A stretch of DNA of 5,412 bases from Gammaproteobacteria bacterium (GTDB lineage Bacteria > Pseudomonadota > Gammaproteobacteria > Steroidobacterales > JACDCP01): positions 1 through 5,412 of the forward strand of contig JACDCP010000216.1 of assembly GCA_013817465.1 (NCBI GenBank), read 5' to 3'. This document shows, one piece after another, positions 5,234-5,412 of this stretch; position 1 is the first letter of the stretch, and every line of letters begins with the position of its first letter. The translations under genes and the position numbers were made by a program. The notes below the pieces were generated by a model. That model was given only the letters and a program-made list of their open reading frames with translations. It was not told the origin of the DNA and ran no database searches.

Positions 5234-5412
5234 ATGAAGTGGTTGCTCGCGACACTGCTTGTCATCGGCTCGTTGCAGTTCAGTTCCGGCGCTTATATTC
5301 ACGTGAAGGCGCGGTTTGCGCAGAAATTGCTGCTGAATGCGTGGGAACAAAGTCTGGCCGGCGAAGCCCGCGTGAGACCCTGGCCATGGGCCGATACCTG
5401 GCCCGTGGCGCG
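5234..5412 (+). CDS. Class GN sortase, N-terminal part (runs off the window)
   Basis: The open frame from ATG 5234 continues without a stop to the window end, giving about 59 residues. It starts MKWLLATLLVIGSLQFSSGA, a short basic start and one hydrophobic membrane anchor. It continues HVKARFAQKLLLNAWEQSLA and ends VRPWPWADTWPVAR. The 'AWxxSLAG...PWPWADTWPVAR' signature is characteristic of class GN sortases, the Gram-negative sortases that act on the neighbouring VIT/VWA protein. The catalytic His, Cys and Arg lie downstream, outside the window. The ribosome binding site is weak (GAGTGG, 5222-5227). The 46-bp gap to the target gene suggests one transcript. The system is often accompanied by a dedicated response regulator and histidine kinase. 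Neither is in this window, and IS insertions upstream may have separated them. Confidence 0.87.
   Translation, partial: MKWLLATLLVIGSLQFSSGAYIHVKARFAQKLLLNAWEQSLAGEARVRPWPWADTWPVA

Noticed and set aside
4770..5237. 155-residue plus-strand frame overlapping the target C-terminus and sortase start
   Set aside because: The FPQTATP signal and membrane helix in the 4474-5187 frame and the sortase start at 5234 account for this DNA. This frame is arginine- and glycine-rich without motifs.
1..5412. tRNA, rRNA, CRISPR array or tandem repeats
   Set aside because: I saw no regularly spaced repeats, no tRNA-like cloverleaf segments with a TTCGAnTC arm in context, and no rRNA signature stretches.

Overview
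The window reads as chromosomal DNA from a GC-rich Gram-negative bacterium, most likely a proteobacterium and plausibly a gammaproteobacterium. The strongest clue is the right half: a VIT+VWA sortase-target protein followed by a class GN sortase. This pair is the 'dedicated sortase system' known mainly from Proteobacteria, many of them marine. No species can be named from the sequence.

Left part (about 1-1250): an IS110-type element read on the minus strand. Its DEDD/serine transposase is split by one extra base near 867/868. A short structured leader of 137 bp lies between the transposase start and the next gene. Middle-left (1255-1650): a small, intact zinc-binding GFA-domain (DUF636/CENP-V-like) protein of 131 residues, lying between two unrelated insertion sequences. 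Middle (about 1687-2700): an IS630-type element whose two overlapping frames (helix-turn-helix part, then DDE catalytic part) meet at an A8 run, the usual arrangement for -1 programmed frameshifting or polymerase slippage. The catalytic DDE triad is complete, but recognisable IS630 sequence stops near 2698 and no matching right inverted repeat follows, so the element looks truncated. About 240 bp of unassigned sequence (2699-2941) separates it from the next gene.

Right part (2942-5412): a large secreted or anchored protein with a signal peptide, VIT domain, VWA domain with a MIDAS motif, and a C-terminal sorting signal (FPQTATP, hydrophobic helix, basic tail). It is followed 46 bp later by the start of its sortase, which runs off the right edge. 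The target gene is broken by a frameshift at about 4469-4476, which separates the VWA domain from the sorting signal.

Functionally, the sortase would process the C-terminal signal of its neighbour, usually its only substrate in such genomes. If the frameshift is real, the long product would end at the close of the VWA domain and never be anchored. Two simple indels in GC-rich sequence (IS110 transposase and sortase target) mean either ongoing gene decay or residual sequencing error. Read-level checking decides between them. I saw no tRNA, rRNA, CRISPR array or wholly unknown multigene system. The least ordinary content is the sortase pair and its disruption.
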